A DNA stretch of 64,000 nucleotides from Clostridiaceae bacterium (GTDB taxonomy: Bacteria > Bacillota > Clostridia > Clostridiales > Clostridiaceae): assembly GCA_902363375.1 (NCBI GenBank), contig CABIZX010000001.1, positions 434,001 through 498,000 of the forward strand, in the 5' to 3' direction. The notes below the pieces were generated by a model. The model was not told where the DNA came from, ran no database searches, and was given only the letters and a program-made list of their open reading frames with translations. A program made the position numbers and the translations under genes. Below are positions 17,477 through 27,036 of the stretch, in pieces. Numbering within the stretch: position 1 is the first letter of the stretch; every line of letters starts with the position of its first letter.

Positions 17477-18889
17477 GTGAATAAGTATGAAGAGGTTATG
17501 AGTAGAAAAAATCAAATTATGATTAAATCTGTAGGAATGGATTTTGATAAATATGAAAGAGGCAATATTGCTTTTGATTATGAAGGAATGATGAGAGATA
17601 TAGGGTATTCCCTTAGTGATATTATGAAAATTCAAAGAGAGGTTGGAGTTGGTAACACACCTCTTTTAGAGTTAAGAAATATTACAGCACTAGCAAGAAA
17701 AGTATCTAAAACTGGAAAGGCCGCTAGAATTTTCGTTAAAGATGAAAGTTGTAATCCATCAGGTAGCTTTAAAGATAGAAGGGCATCGGTTTCAGTATAT
17801 GATGCTAAAGAAAGAGGATATAAGGGTGTAGCATCAGCTACCTCTGGAAATTACGGAGCTGCAGTAGCATCTCAAGCAGCTATGAAGGGTTTAAAGTGTA
17901 CTATTGTACAAGAATGTTATGATTCTAAAAAAGTAGGACAACCGGAAATTCTTGAAAAGGGTAGAAAGTGTGAATGGTTAGGAGCTGAGGTTTTACAACT
18001 AACAGTAGGTCCAGAATTATTCTATACTTATCTAGAAACTCTAGAGGAGACAGGGTTCTACAATGCATCATTATACTCTGCATATGGAATAGCTGGTGTT
18101 GAGACTTTGGGGTATGAAATAGCGACTGAGTGCAGAGAAAGATTTGGAAAGGATCCAGAAGCTGTAGTAATTACCCATGCAGGTGGTGGAAATGTTACTG
18201 GGACTGCAAGGGGACTTATAAAGGCAGGTGCTAATAGCACTAAAGTTATTGGTGCTTCTGTAAACTTACAAGGACTTCATATGGCTAGTGATAAGGCTTT
18301 CAATAGGAAGTCTTTTACTACAGGACACACAGGATTTGGGATACCATTCATGGTATGGCCAGATAGAAGTGATGTACCAAGAAGTGCGGCAAGACCTCTT
18401 AGATATTTAGATAGATATGTAACATTACCTCAAGGAGAAGTTTTTTATATGACAGAGCTTTTGGCTCAGCTTGAAGGTTTAGAAAGAGGACCAGCAGGGA
18501 ACACATCTTTAGCAGCAGCCTTTGTTATAGCTCAAGAGATGGAAGATGATGAGATTCTAGTAGTTCAAGAAACTGAATATACAGGAGCTGGAAAACATAT
18601 AGTTCCGCAATTAACTTTTGCAAAACAAAATGGAATTAAGGTATTAAAAGGAAATCCAATGGAGGAAATACCAGGAGAAAATATCATACTTCCAGAAGAT
18701 CCATCTTATATGCAAATAGATAATAAAGATTTAAATGATTATAGAAAGTCACTAATTAAAAACACAGTAAAAATTTTAAAAGAAAAAGAAATTGAGCAGA
18801 TAGATTTAGGCTTTCTATGTGAGGAGACAAAACTTGAGAAGGAAGAAGTTATATCTATTCTTAAAGAATTTGGGGTTATTGTAAAGTAA
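17477..18889 (+). CDS. ortB: 2-amino-4-oxopentanoate thiolase beta subunit (PLP)
   Basis: Catalytic PLP subunit of AKP thiolase, a fold-type II enzyme related to threonine synthase. The PLP lysine is in NPSGSFKDRRAS near residue 95, and the glycine-rich phosphate loop is HAGGGNVTGTA. I place the start at GTG 17477, six bases after an AGGTG box; the in-frame GTG at 17468 overlaps that box. The result is 470 residues. It lies 25 nt after ortA and is co-transcribed with it. Confidence 0.92.
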   Translation: MNKYEEVMSRKNQIMIKSVGMDFDKYERGNIAFDYEGMMRDIGYSLSDIMKIQREVGVGNTPLLELRNITALARKVSKTGKAARIFVKDESCNPSGSFKDRRASVSVYDAKERGYKGVASATSGNYGAAVASQAAMKGLKCTIVQECYDSKKVGQPEILEKGRKCEWLGAEVLQLTVGPELFYTYLETLEETGFYNASLYSAYGIAGVETLGYEIATECRERFGKDPEAVVITHAGGGNVTGTARGLIKAGANSTKVIGASVNLQGLHMASDKAFNRKSFTTGHTGFGIPFMVWPDRSDVPRSAARPLRYLDRYVTLPQGEVFYMTELLAQLEGLERGPAGNTSLAAAFVIAQEMEDDEILVVQETEYTGAGKHIVPQLTFAKQNGIKVLKGNPMEEIPGENIILPEDPSYMQIDNKDLNDYRKSLIKNTVKILKEKEIEQIDLGFLCEETKLEKEEVISILKEFGVIVK

Positions 18890-18961
18890 AATTAAAAATA
18901 AATAGGGTTAAAGATAAATAATGTGTGAAACAAATAAAATGCCATTAGGGGGAGAGAAGTA

Positions 18962-19324
18962 GTGAAAAGAGAAGACGATTTTGAAGTAAAAAGAAAACAT
19001 TTAGCAAATTTAAGTGATGAGGAATTATATGAAAGATTTTGGGAATTGACAGAAAAGATAGTAAATCCAATGGTGGATTTAGCATATGGAAATACATCAT
19101 CCTCTATAGAAAGATCAGTACTTCTTAGAATGGGTTTTTCAAGCATAGAATCTCAAGCAATAGTTCAAGAAGGGTTAAAAGCAGGGCTTCTTGGAAAAGG
19201 TATGGGAAATGTAGTTTTAAAATATGCAGAATTAAAGGATATACCATATTTAGAAGCAGGTAGAGAGCTTGGAGAAGGTAAAGGCTGGAATGAAGTAACT
19301 AATTTATTTAGGGGGGATAAATAA
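18962..19324 (+). CDS. oraS: D-ornithine 4,5-aminomutase S subunit
   Basis: Small subunit of the adenosylcobalamin- and PLP-dependent aminomutase that turns D-ornithine into 2,4-diaminopentanoate. The 120-residue length matches OraS, and the protein is rich in charged residues with the ERSVLLRMGFSS segment. It starts at GTG behind a GGGGGAGAG box and its stop overlaps the oraE start (TAATG), so the subunits are translationally coupled. Confidence 0.93.
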   Translation: MKREDDFEVKRKHLANLSDEELYERFWELTEKIVNPMVDLAYGNTSSSIERSVLLRMGFSSIESQAIVQEGLKAGLLGKGMGNVVLKYAELKDIPYLEAGRELGEGKGWNEVTNLFRGDK

Positions 19325-21501
19325 TGTTAGACATAAATAAGAAAATAGATGTAGAAGAAATACTTAAGGATTTAGATAAGTATGAACCTAAAAGAAGAGG
19401 TTGGCACTGGAGAGAAGAGTACAAAGAGCCTGTAGGAGAATTTGAATATAAAGAAATATCAAAGCCACTAAAGAATAGTAAAGCTCTTCCATCAGCAACT
19501 AGCTTTGCCAATATAGATCCTCAGCCAATGCCAGTAATAACATCCGAAATTGCTTCAGGAAGATTTGAAGATGATATAAGAAGAATGAGAATGGCTGCTT
19601 GGCATGGCGCGGACCATATAATGGTTATTAGAACTGCAGGTCAAAGTCACTATGACGGATTAATTGAGGGAAGCCCAGAAGGTATAGGTGGAGTTCCTAT
19701 TACAAGAAAAGAAGTTAGGGCTACAAGAAAAGCACTAGACATGATAGAGGAAGAGGTTGGAAGACCAATAAACTTCCACTCTTATGTTTCAGGAGTAGCA
19801 GGTCCAGATATTGCTGTAATGTTTGCTGAGGAAGGAATAAATGGAGCTCACCAAGATCCACAATATAATGTGCTTTATAGAAATATAAATATGGTTAGAT
19901 CCTTTGTAGATGCGGCAGTAGCAAAACATATAATGGCTTCTGTAGATATGCTTCAAATAGATGGAGCACATAATGCAAATGCAACAGCAATGAAGGGGTA
20001 TAAGGTAATGCCAGAGCTTATGGTTCAACATGCTATAAACTCTAAATTCTCTGAAATGGTTGGAATGAAACCAAGTAATATAGCACTATCTACAGTTCCA
20101 CCAACAGCACCACCAGCTCCATGTTTAAGATATGACTTACCATATGCTGTAGCTCTTAGAGATTTATTTAGAAATTATAAAATGAGAGCACAAATGAATA
20201 CAAAGTATATGGCTTCATGTACTAGGGAAGCTACAGTAACTCACTCATTAAACCTATTAATATCTGAGCTTACTTCAGCAGATATTCAAAGTACAATTAC
20301 TCCAGATGAGGGAAGAAATGTACCTTGGCACTATAATAATATCCATGCAGTAAATACAGCTAAACAAGCACTAATAGGTATGGATGGCTTAATGGATATG
20401 GTAGAGCTTAAAAAAGAAGGATATCTTCCAGAGAAGGTTAGAGAGCTTAAAGAGAGAGCTGTTTTATTCTTAGAAGAAATGATTGAAAATGGTGGATACT
20501 TTAAAGCTGTAGAAGATGGATTCTTTGTAGATTCAGGAGAATATCCAGAAAGAAATGGAGATGGAATAGCAAGAAAGATAGATGGAGGTATTGCTGTTGA
20601 TACAGTGGTTCAAAGAGATAAAGACTACTTTGCACCTGTATGTTCTCATTTTGGATATAACAATGTGCCAGAGAAGTATGAACATGCTTGTGATGCTATA
20701 AATGGATGTACATTATGTGACCACAGTAAGATAGTTTATATCGATGAATTAGATGAAGAGGATAATGTTAATACAAGAATGGAAAGAGTAAATGAGGATG
20801 AAGATGCAATAATTCCTGAGGTTGAATGGAAAAATGATGGATATGTATCTACTACATTATTTATTCCAGAGGAAGAAAATATTGCAGAAGCTGCAGCTCT
20901 TGAAATTGGTAGAAAGATGAATTTAACAGATGTAGAAGTTATTCACAAACAAATTATGCAAGATGCTGAGGGAACTTTAGTGGAGATTAAAGGTAAAGTA
21001 AACTTTGTTATTAAAAAGTCTGAACTTAAGATTCCTGAAAAGCAAGAGCTTTTACCAGATGATGTTATGAGAGATTATGTTAAAAATCATCCTATTAGAG
21101 TGGTAGCAGCTACAGTTGGAGAAGATGAGCACTCTGTTGGCTTAAGAGAAATTATAGATATTAAACATGGTGGAATTGAGAAATATGGTATAGATGTAGT
21201 ATACCTTGGAACTTCTTGTCCAGTAGAAAAGCTAATAGATGCAGCTATAGAAACTAAGGCTCAAGCTATAATAATGAGTACTATTATTACTCATAATGAT
21301 GTTCATACTAAGAACATGCAAAAAATCCATGATCTATGCATAGAAAAGGGTGTAAGAGATAGATTTATAATTGCGTGCGGAGGAACTCAAGTAACTAATG
21401 AAATTGCAGTAGCAAATGGTATGGATGCAGGATTTGGTAGAGGAACTCATGGAAATAACGTTGCATCATTTATTATTGAAACGTTAATGAAAAGAGATTA
21501 A
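19324..21501 (+). CDS. oraE: D-ornithine 4,5-aminomutase E subunit (B12/PLP)
   Basis: Catalytic subunit, 725 residues. The N-terminal part is the TIM barrel for substrate and PLP (SGRFEDDIRRMRMAAWHGADH and SYVSGVAGPDIA regions). The C-terminal part is the B12-binding Rossmann domain with the base-on DxHxxG motif at D601, H603 and G606, followed by VVYLGTS and IIACGGTQ strands. Requires adenosylcobalamin, which links this operon functionally to the cobalamin uptake cluster at 31-39 kb. Confidence 0.95.
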   Translation: MLDINKKIDVEEILKDLDKYEPKRRGWHWREEYKEPVGEFEYKEISKPLKNSKALPSATSFANIDPQPMPVITSEIASGRFEDDIRRMRMAAWHGADHIMVIRTAGQSHYDGLIEGSPEGIGGVPITRKEVRATRKALDMIEEEVGRPINFHSYVSGVAGPDIAVMFAEEGINGAHQDPQYNVLYRNINMVRSFVDAAVAKHIMASVDMLQIDGAHNANATAMKGYKVMPELMVQHAINSKFSEMVGMKPSNIALSTVPPTAPPAPCLRYDLPYAVALRDLFRNYKMRAQMNTKYMASCTREATVTHSLNLLISELTSADIQSTITPDEGRNVPWHYNNIHAVNTAKQALIGMDGLMDMVELKKEGYLPEKVRELKERAVLFLEEMIENGGYFKAVEDGFFVDSGEYPERNGDGIARKIDGGIAVDTVVQRDKDYFAPVCSHFGYNNVPEKYEHACDAINGCTLCDHSKIVYIDELDEEDNVNTRMERVNEDEDAIIPEVEWKNDGYVSTTLFIPEEENIAEAAALEIGRKMNLTDVEVIHKQIMQDAEGTLVEIKGKVNFVIKKSELKIPEKQELLPDDVMRDYVKNHPIRVVAATVGEDEHSVGLREIIDIKHGGIEKYGIDVVYLGTSCPVEKLIDAAIETKAQAIIMSTIITHNDVHTKNMQKIHDLCIEKGVRDRFIIACGGTQVTNEIAVANGMDAGFGRGTHGNNVASFIIETLMKRD

Positions 21502-21569
21502 AAGCAGTTAATAATTTATTTAATTAAACACACATAAAATAATTTAAATTTAGAGTAGAAATAAACCAT

Positions 21570-21646
21570 GGGGATTTTCTCAGAATAATTAGGCTAAGAT
21601 TAAATTAATTAAAGATTAATGCTTAGTATAATTTTGAGATATCCCC
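21570..21646 (+). promoter_or_regulatory. Long imperfect hairpin between oraE and the reactivase gene
   Basis: GGGGAT, TCTCA and GCTAAG on the left pair in order with CTTAG, TGAGA and ATCCCC on the right, giving an RNA hairpin of about 77 nt just before the ribosome-binding site of the next gene. The trailing T run is short. It may be an internal processing or attenuation site that lowers expression of the downstream genes; it does not look like a strong terminator. Confidence 0.5.
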
Positions 21647-21666
21647 TTTAAACTAGGAGGGAAGCT

Positions 21667-22995
21667 ATGAGAGTAGAATATTTAATAGCTGAAATCGGAA
21701 GTACTACAACAGTAGTAACAGCTTTTAATTTTAAAAATGGAGTAGAGGTTGTAGGACAAGGTAAATCATTTACATCTGTTGTACAGGGGGATGTCACCAT
21801 TGGACTTAGAAATGCAATAAAGGAAATGGAAGATATATTAGGTGAGAAAGTTCAGTATGACAGAATGATAGGAACTAGTAGTGCAGCAGGAGGTTTGAAA
21901 ATAACTGTTCATGGACTAGTACAAGATATGACAGTTAAGGCGGCAAAGGAAGCTGCCCTTGGTGCAGGCGGAATTATAAAAATGGTGACAGCTGGTAGAC
22001 TTAGAAGAACAGATATAAAAAAAATAAAAGAAATTAATCCAAATCTTATAATGATTGCTGGTGGAACTGATTATGGCGAAAGAGAAACTGCCTTAGATAA
22101 TGCGGAAATTATACGAAATGCGGATCTAAATATACCTGTTGTATACTGTGGAAATATAGCAAATCAAGAAGAAATAAAAGAAATCTTTGAAGGTAATGAG
22201 CTATATGTGATAGATAATGTATACCCAAGAGTAGATGAATTAAATGTAGAGCCTGCAAGAAGAGTAATTCAAGATGCCTTTGAAGTGAATATTGTTAAGG
22301 CTGGGGGAATGGATAAAATTAAGGACATGGTAGATGGGGCAATAATGCCAACTCCTGGAGCTGTAATGGAGGCTACAAAGTTACTTTATGAAGTAATTGG
22401 AGATGTAATTGTTATAGATGTAGGTGGAGCTACTACAGATGTTCACTCAGTTACAGAAGGCAGTGTTGAAATTTTAGATATATTAGTTACTCCGGAACCA
22501 AAGGCAAAGCGTACTGTAGAAGGTGACTTGGGGGTATATGTAAATAGAGAAAATGTATTAGAACTTTTACAAGACTATGAATTAGAAGGAAAGTCAAGAG
22601 ATGAGATAAGCAGTATAATTAAGCCTATTCCAGTCACTGAGGAGGAAAGACATTTGAGTAGGATACTTACGCAAAAGGCTGTAAATACGGCTATTGATAG
22701 ACATGTGGGACAAATTAAAAGAGTATATAATTCAGGAAGAAAATTTAGTGCCTATGGTAAGGATTTATCCATGGTTAAATACATTATAGGAACAGGTGGT
22801 GCTTTAACTAGGCTAGGCATGGGAGAGAAAATTCTAGAAAGTATAAAAGATGTAAAAGGAGACATAACTATGCGACCTACAAAGGATGCTAATATACTAT
22901 TAGATAATATGTATATTATGGCATGTGCAGGAGTATTAAGCAGGGAAAATAAAAAAGCTGCCATAGAATTACTTAAATCTAGTTTAAAATTATGA
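21667..22995 (+). CDS. MutL/GlmL-like reactivating ATPase for ornithine aminomutase
   Basis: An ASKHA-fold (actin/Hsp70-type) ATPase of 442 residues in the MutL/GlmL family found beside B12-dependent mutases. Visible phosphate motifs are EIGSTTTVVTAF near residue 8 and VIDVGGATTDVHSV near 256, plus TGGALTRLG near 376. Family members are thought to exchange damaged cobalamin on their mutase, so here it should serve OraSE. GGAGGG precedes the ATG. Position between oraE and orr agrees with known clostridial ornithine operons. Confidence 0.85.
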   Translation: MRVEYLIAEIGSTTTVVTAFNFKNGVEVVGQGKSFTSVVQGDVTIGLRNAIKEMEDILGEKVQYDRMIGTSSAAGGLKITVHGLVQDMTVKAAKEAALGAGGIIKMVTAGRLRRTDIKKIKEINPNLIMIAGGTDYGERETALDNAEIIRNADLNIPVVYCGNIANQEEIKEIFEGNELYVIDNVYPRVDELNVEPARRVIQDAFEVNIVKAGGMDKIKDMVDGAIMPTPGAVMEATKLLYEVIGDVIVIDVGGATTDVHSVTEGSVEILDILVTPEPKAKRTVEGDLGVYVNRENVLELLQDYELEGKSRDEISSIIKPIPVTEEERHLSRILTQKAVNTAIDRHVGQIKRVYNSGRKFSAYGKDLSMVKYIIGTGGALTRLGMGEKILESIKDVKGDITMRPTKDANILLDNMYIMACAGVLSRENKKAAIELLKSSLKL

Positions 22996-23057
22996 TGTAT
23001 AAGTAAAGAAATATTTACTGCATATAAGGGAATAACTTTAAAATCGAAGGAAGAGCC

Positions 23058-23082
23058 AGTACTTACTATATAGAGTAGTACT
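23058..23082 (+). promoter_or_regulatory. Small hairpin before orr
   Basis: AGTACTTACT and AGTAGTACT pair with one bulged base about 50 nt before the orr start. There is no T run. Possible mRNA processing or stability element; low confidence. Confidence 0.3.
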
Positions 23083-23131
23083 TTGAGAAAAAATAAGTCA
23101 TTAAGTTTGTGCTGAAAAGGAGCGTTAAACA

Positions 23132-24286
23132 ATGGAAAGTAATTATCCAGATATAGAGATGCAAAAAGAAAATTTGACTTATAATACTCAGCTTGAACCA
23201 GATTTATATAATGAAGAATTAAAAAATGATTATCCAAGAATAGATATAGATTTAAAAAAATTAACTTACAATGCTAAGTTTTTATTAAATATGTGTAATG
23301 GAAGAATGATAGATATAGCTGTAGTAACTAAGGTATTTTGTTCACAGCCTGAAATAGTCCAAGGAATACTAGATGCTGGTGTAAAGACAATAGGAGATTC
23401 AAGGGTAGCTAATCTAAAAAAGATAGCAAGCTTACCTTGTGATAAGGTACTTCTTAGAATCCCAGCTATAAGTGAAGCCAAGGAAGTAATAAAGTATAGT
23501 AATATTTCCTTAAATTCAGAATTAGAAACTATTAAAATACTATCACAGGAAGCTGTAAGGGCTAATAAAATCCATAAGATAATTTTAATGATTGATTTAG
23601 GTGATCTGCGAGAAGGAGTTTTAGAAAAAGATGTTTTAGAAATATCTAAAGAAATTATAAAATTACCTAATATAAAATTTATAGGAGTAGGAACAAACTT
23701 AACTTGTTATGGAGGAGTAATACCTGATGAGGTAAACCTAGGAAAACTAATCACCATAAGAAATCAAATAGAAGAAAAGCTAAACATTAAGTTACCAGTG
23801 GTCTCAGGAGGAAATTCCAGCAGTCTTTATATGGTTATGAATAGAACAATCCCAGAGGGAATTAATAATTTAAGACTTGGAGAATCAGTAGTTTTAGGAA
23901 GGGAGACTGCTTATGGAAGAGATATACCTGGAATGTTTAGAGATGTATTTACTTTAAAGGGAGAAATTATAGAAATTAAGAATAAGCCTTCTATGCCTAT
24001 AGGAAATATCGGTATGGATGCTTTTGGAGAAATACCAACCTTTGAGGATAGAGGAATAATAAAAAGAGCTATAATTTCTATGGGAAGACAGGATATAAAA
24101 ATTGATGGTATAACACCTAGGGATAAAGGTATAAGTATACTAGGTGGTAGTAGTGACCATCTCTTATTAGATGTGACGGCAAGTAAAGAAGAATATAAAG
24201 TAGGGGATATAGTCCCCTTTGACGTTGATTATGGGGCATTATTATCTGCAATGACATCAGCTTATATAAATAAATTTATTCTTTAG
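23132..24286 (+). CDS. orr: Ornithine racemase, PLP (alanine-racemase family)
   Basis: Interconverts L- and D-ornithine, feeding the D-specific aminomutase. The 384 residues contain the PLP lysine region (VVTKVFC near 65), GDSRVANLKK, and VSGGNSS and RLGESVVLGR near the phosphate-binding and C-terminal region typical of Orr. Odd feature: the normal family start (YPRIDIDLKKLTYNA) begins only near residue 36, and the preceding residues 5-19 (YPDIEMQKENLTYNT) are a diverged copy of it. The start follows AAAAGGAGCG. Last gene of the ornithine operon. Confidence 0.9.
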   Translation: MESNYPDIEMQKENLTYNTQLEPDLYNEELKNDYPRIDIDLKKLTYNAKFLLNMCNGRMIDIAVVTKVFCSQPEIVQGILDAGVKTIGDSRVANLKKIASLPCDKVLLRIPAISEAKEVIKYSNISLNSELETIKILSQEAVRANKIHKIILMIDLGDLREGVLEKDVLEISKEIIKLPNIKFIGVGTNLTCYGGVIPDEVNLGKLITIRNQIEEKLNIKLPVVSGGNSSSLYMVMNRTIPEGINNLRLGESVVLGRETAYGRDIPGMFRDVFTLKGEIIEIKNKPSMPIGNIGMDAFGEIPTFEDRGIIKRAIISMGRQDIKIDGITPRDKGISILGGSSDHLLLDVTASKEEYKVGDIVPFDVDYGALLSAMTSAYINKFIL

Positions 24287-24293
24287 ATATAAA

Positions 24294-24330
24294 GGGATAT
24301 CTCAAATTTAATTACCTTTGAGACATCCCT
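24294..24330 (+). terminator. Hairpin ending the ornithine operon
   Basis: GGGATATCTCAAA pairs with TTTGAGACATCCC across a 10-nt loop (one mismatch). The T tract is mixed (CTCTATTAT). It shares GGGAT/TCTCA/TGAGA blocks with the hairpin at 21570. Confidence 0.6.
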
Positions 24331-24483
24331 CTATTATACTATTTTAAATGTAATTTTATAAATTAAAAGTTAAATTATTATATTTAGTCTTTAAAAGATG
24401 TATAATGTAATACATATAGTACTAATGATTTAAGTTAAATATTGGGTATAAATATAAAAATTTAATTTGAGGAGAGGATTTTG

Positions 24484-24993
24484 ATGGTTGATTTTAAGTT
24501 ATTCACTGAAGATTTAAATGTAGCAGTGAGAAATTTACATGAAAAGGGTGCCTTTCTAACTGTAAAGGCAGGAAATGAAATTAATACCATGACTATAGGC
24601 TGGGGAAATGTTGGTTTTCAATGGGGCAAATCTATATTTACAGTGCTAGTAAGAAAACATAGACATACTTTTTCTATAATAGAAAAAGCAAATAACTTTA
24701 CTGTGACAATTCCTCTTGATGACAGTCTAAGAGAAGAAATTAAGTTTTGTGGTACTAAATCAGGAAGAGATTATGATAAATTTAAAGAGTGTAACCTAAA
24801 TCTTATTCCAGCTAAAATTGTAGACACCCCAGTAATAGATAAGTCTAATGTATTAACTTATGAATGTAAAATAGTATATAAACAAGAAATGAGTCCAGAT
24901 TTCTTATCAGACACAATAAAAAGCTCAAGCTATCCAGCGGAAGATTATCATGTGCTATATGTAGGAGAGGTAGAAGCTTGTTATAAATTATAG
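24484..24993 (+). CDS. Flavin reductase-like FMN-binding protein
   Basis: A 169-residue split-barrel protein of the flavin reductase (flavoredoxin-like) family, with TMTIGWGNVGFQWGKSIFTVLVRKHRHT near residues 37-64 and FCGTKSGRDYDKF near 86. Binds FMN; the electron partner is unknown. ATG 24484 is chosen over TTG 24481 because a GAGGAGAGG box ends 6 nt before it. Stands alone between two terminators. Confidence 0.85.
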   Translation: MVDFKLFTEDLNVAVRNLHEKGAFLTVKAGNEINTMTIGWGNVGFQWGKSIFTVLVRKHRHTFSIIEKANNFTVTIPLDDSLREEIKFCGTKSGRDYDKFKECNLNLIPAKIVDTPVIDKSNVLTYECKIVYKQEMSPDFLSDTIKSSSYPAEDYHVLYVGEVEACYKL

Positions 24994-25056
24994 GACCAAC
25001 TTCCAAAGAGGAGATTTAAATTAAATAGAGGAATAAATAAGTTTAATTTTAAATAT

Positions 25057-25104
25057 AAAAAGTTAAAAAGTTATCTATGGAAAAGGTTAACTTTTTAACT
25101 TTTT
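25057..25104. terminator. Bidirectional terminator
   Basis: A perfect 17-bp inverted repeat (AAAAAGTTAAAAAGTTA and its complement) with T-rich ends on both strands lies between the convergent flavin reductase and DUF1294 genes. Confidence 0.9.
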
Positions 25105-25123
25105 AAAATTTTAAATATCTATG

Positions 25124-25387
25124 CTAATTTAAAAAGCCATATAGAATAGCTATTTGAATAATGAGAATTATAGGGATACCTAAGGTGAATTTTTTATGTT
25201 TAGTTTTGTGACGAAAAGTGTTTATTCCAACTAACATACCAAGGGAGCCTCCAATTATAGAAATACTTATAAGAGTTTTTTCACTAATTCTCCATTGAGC
25301 TTTTACAGCACGTTTTTTATCTATTAGCATAATAAAGAAACCAACTAAATTTATAATTATTAGATATAAAATAAATAGATTAGACAT
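25124..25387 (-). CDS. DUF1294 small membrane protein
   Basis: An 87-residue protein with three predicted TM helices and the family signature: MLIDKKRAVKAQWRISE near 20, GGSLGMLVG near 46 and the conserved FRHKTKHKKF near 58. Function is unknown. A GGAGGTACT box precedes the minus-strand ATG. Confidence 0.88.
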   Translation of the reverse strand: MSNLFILYLIIINLVGFFIMLIDKKRAVKAQWRISEKTLISISIIGGSLGMLVGINTFRHKTKHKKFTLGIPIILIIQIAILYGFLN

Positions 25388-25615
25388 AGTACCTCCTAAA
25401 GTTTAATAATATTAATTTTAGTTTATATTACATAAAAATAAAAGATATAATCAAGAAATTTTGAATTAGATAGCTAAGATATAAAGGGGCATTAGTATTG
25501 AAAAAGAATATTTGTTAAGATACAATTAATAACATAATGTAGAAATATGTAGCTATAGTACTACAATTGAACATAAAGAATATATAAATGTCACTTATAC
25601 TAATGGGGGAATATA

Positions 25616-26521
25616 ATGGATGCAGTAAATCAAGTTTTAATTCTATCACTTATGATAGTTATAGGAATATATGCAAGAAAGAAAAGCTTTATAGATGATA
25701 AAGTGGAAAATGGACTAAGTGCGATACTTATTAATATTACATTACCATTAATGATTATAAATAGTTTTTGTTTAGAATTTGATAAGACAATTATAGGAAA
25801 TGCAATAAAGATATTTTTATATTCTTTGGTAATACATATAGTATTAATTTTTATATCTAGATATATTTATAGTAGAATGGATGAAAGAAAAAAGCCATTA
25901 CTTATATTTACAACAACCTTCTCTAATTGTGCATTTATGGGATATCCAATCCTAAGTAGTATTTTTGGAGAAATAGGAGTATTTTATGCTTCAATTTTTA
26001 CAATGGTATTTACAGCCTTAGTTTGGACTTTAGGAGTAGCTCTATTCACTGGAAAAATATCAATGAAGGAAGCAAGTAAGAGTATTATAAAAAATCCATC
26101 AATATGGGCAGTGGTAATAGGAATAATTATATTTATAGGTCAAATTAAACTACCATATGCTCTTAGTCAAACTATAAAAAGCGTAGGTGGAATGACAACT
26201 CCAATTTCTATGATAATCATTGGATCTATGCTCTGTGGTTCTAACATGAAGGATATGCTAGGGGACTTCAGTTTATACTACTTGTCATTAATGAGACTTA
26301 TAGTAGTTCCAGTAATAACATATTTTATTATGACCATGCTTAGGTTAGATCATACGTTAATAGCCATATGTACTTTACTTGTGGCAATGCCGGGAGCAGT
26401 AGTAGGTCCAGTAATTGCATTAGCTTCAGGAGGAGATGGCAAGTATGGATCTCAATGTATATTTGTAACTACACTTTTATCAGTAATAACTATTCCTCTA
26501 TTTATATATTTAGTAAGATAA
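25616..26521 (+). CDS. AEC-family transporter
   Basis: A 301-residue membrane protein with about ten TM helices in two similar halves, matching the auxin efflux carrier (AEC) family, whose bacterial members carry malate, malonate or other organic acids. Characteristic segments are NITLPLMIINSF near 40, NCAFMGYPI near 102, and MPGAVVGPVIALASGGD near 264. Substrate cannot be read from the sequence. Confidence 0.87.
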   Translation: MDAVNQVLILSLMIVIGIYARKKSFIDDKVENGLSAILINITLPLMIINSFCLEFDKTIIGNAIKIFLYSLVIHIVLIFISRYIYSRMDERKKPLLIFTTTFSNCAFMGYPILSSIFGEIGVFYASIFTMVFTALVWTLGVALFTGKISMKEASKSIIKNPSIWAVVIGIIIFIGQIKLPYALSQTIKSVGGMTTPISMIIIGSMLCGSNMKDMLGDFSLYYLSLMRLIVVPVITYFIMTMLRLDHTLIAICTLLVAMPGAVVGPVIALASGGDGKYGSQCIFVTTLLSVITIPLFIYLVR

Positions 26522-26581
26522 TTAAGTTATGAATAAAATTGAGGATATTAATAGTGGTTAGGAAGGGGTGTAATATTTTAG

Positions 26582-27004
26582 ATGTTTGATTTAGATGATT
26601 GCATTGCATTTATAACTAATAAAAGTGCTAAAAGGTTGGCCGATGAATTTAATAGAAGATTACAGGAACATGGTTCCACTAGGGTTCAATGGATAGCACT
26701 ATTTTATATAGGTAAAGCTTTAGAAATTTCTCAAAAGGAGCTTTCAGATTATATGGATGTAAAAGAGTCTTCGATGGTAAGACTCATAGATAGAATGGAA
26801 AAAGAAGAGCTAGTTGAGAGAAGAAAGGATCCAGAAGATAGAAGAATAACAAAAATAATATTAACTGATAAAGGAAAGTTTTTAAGGGAGGAACTTATGC
26901 CTATAGGTGAAGAATTTCAAGATGATGTATTAAAAGGTATATCAAAAGAAGATATGGGGATATTTAAAGAAGTTTTACAAAGAATGACAGATAATATATG
27001 TTAA
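26582..27004 (+). CDS. MarR-family transcriptional regulator
   Basis: A 140-residue winged-helix regulator. The recognition helix region is VKESSMVRLIDRMEKEELVERR, followed by the wing DPEDRRITKIILTDKG. No redox cysteine pair is evident. It is followed at once by a promoter with an internal palindrome and by an AhpD-like gene, which it probably controls. Confidence 0.92.
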   Translation: MFDLDDCIAFITNKSAKRLADEFNRRLQEHGSTRVQWIALFYIGKALEISQKELSDYMDVKESSMVRLIDRMEKEELVERRKDPEDRRITKIILTDKGKFLREELMPIGEEFQDDVLKGISKEDMGIFKEVLQRMTDNIC

Positions 27005-27007
27005 CTG

Positions 27008-27036
27008 TTGACAATACCACCAACCGGTGGTATTTT
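27008..27036 (+). promoter_or_regulatory. Promoter with palindromic operator, or attenuating hairpin, before the AhpD-like gene
   Basis: TTGACA (27008-27013) and TATTTT (27031-27036) are 17 bp apart. The spacer is filled by AATACCACC-AACC-GGTGGTATT, a 9-bp perfect inverted repeat followed by TTTTATA. It can be read as an operator (MarR site overlapping the core promoter) or as a terminator for the MarR gene. Both may hold. Confidence 0.55.
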
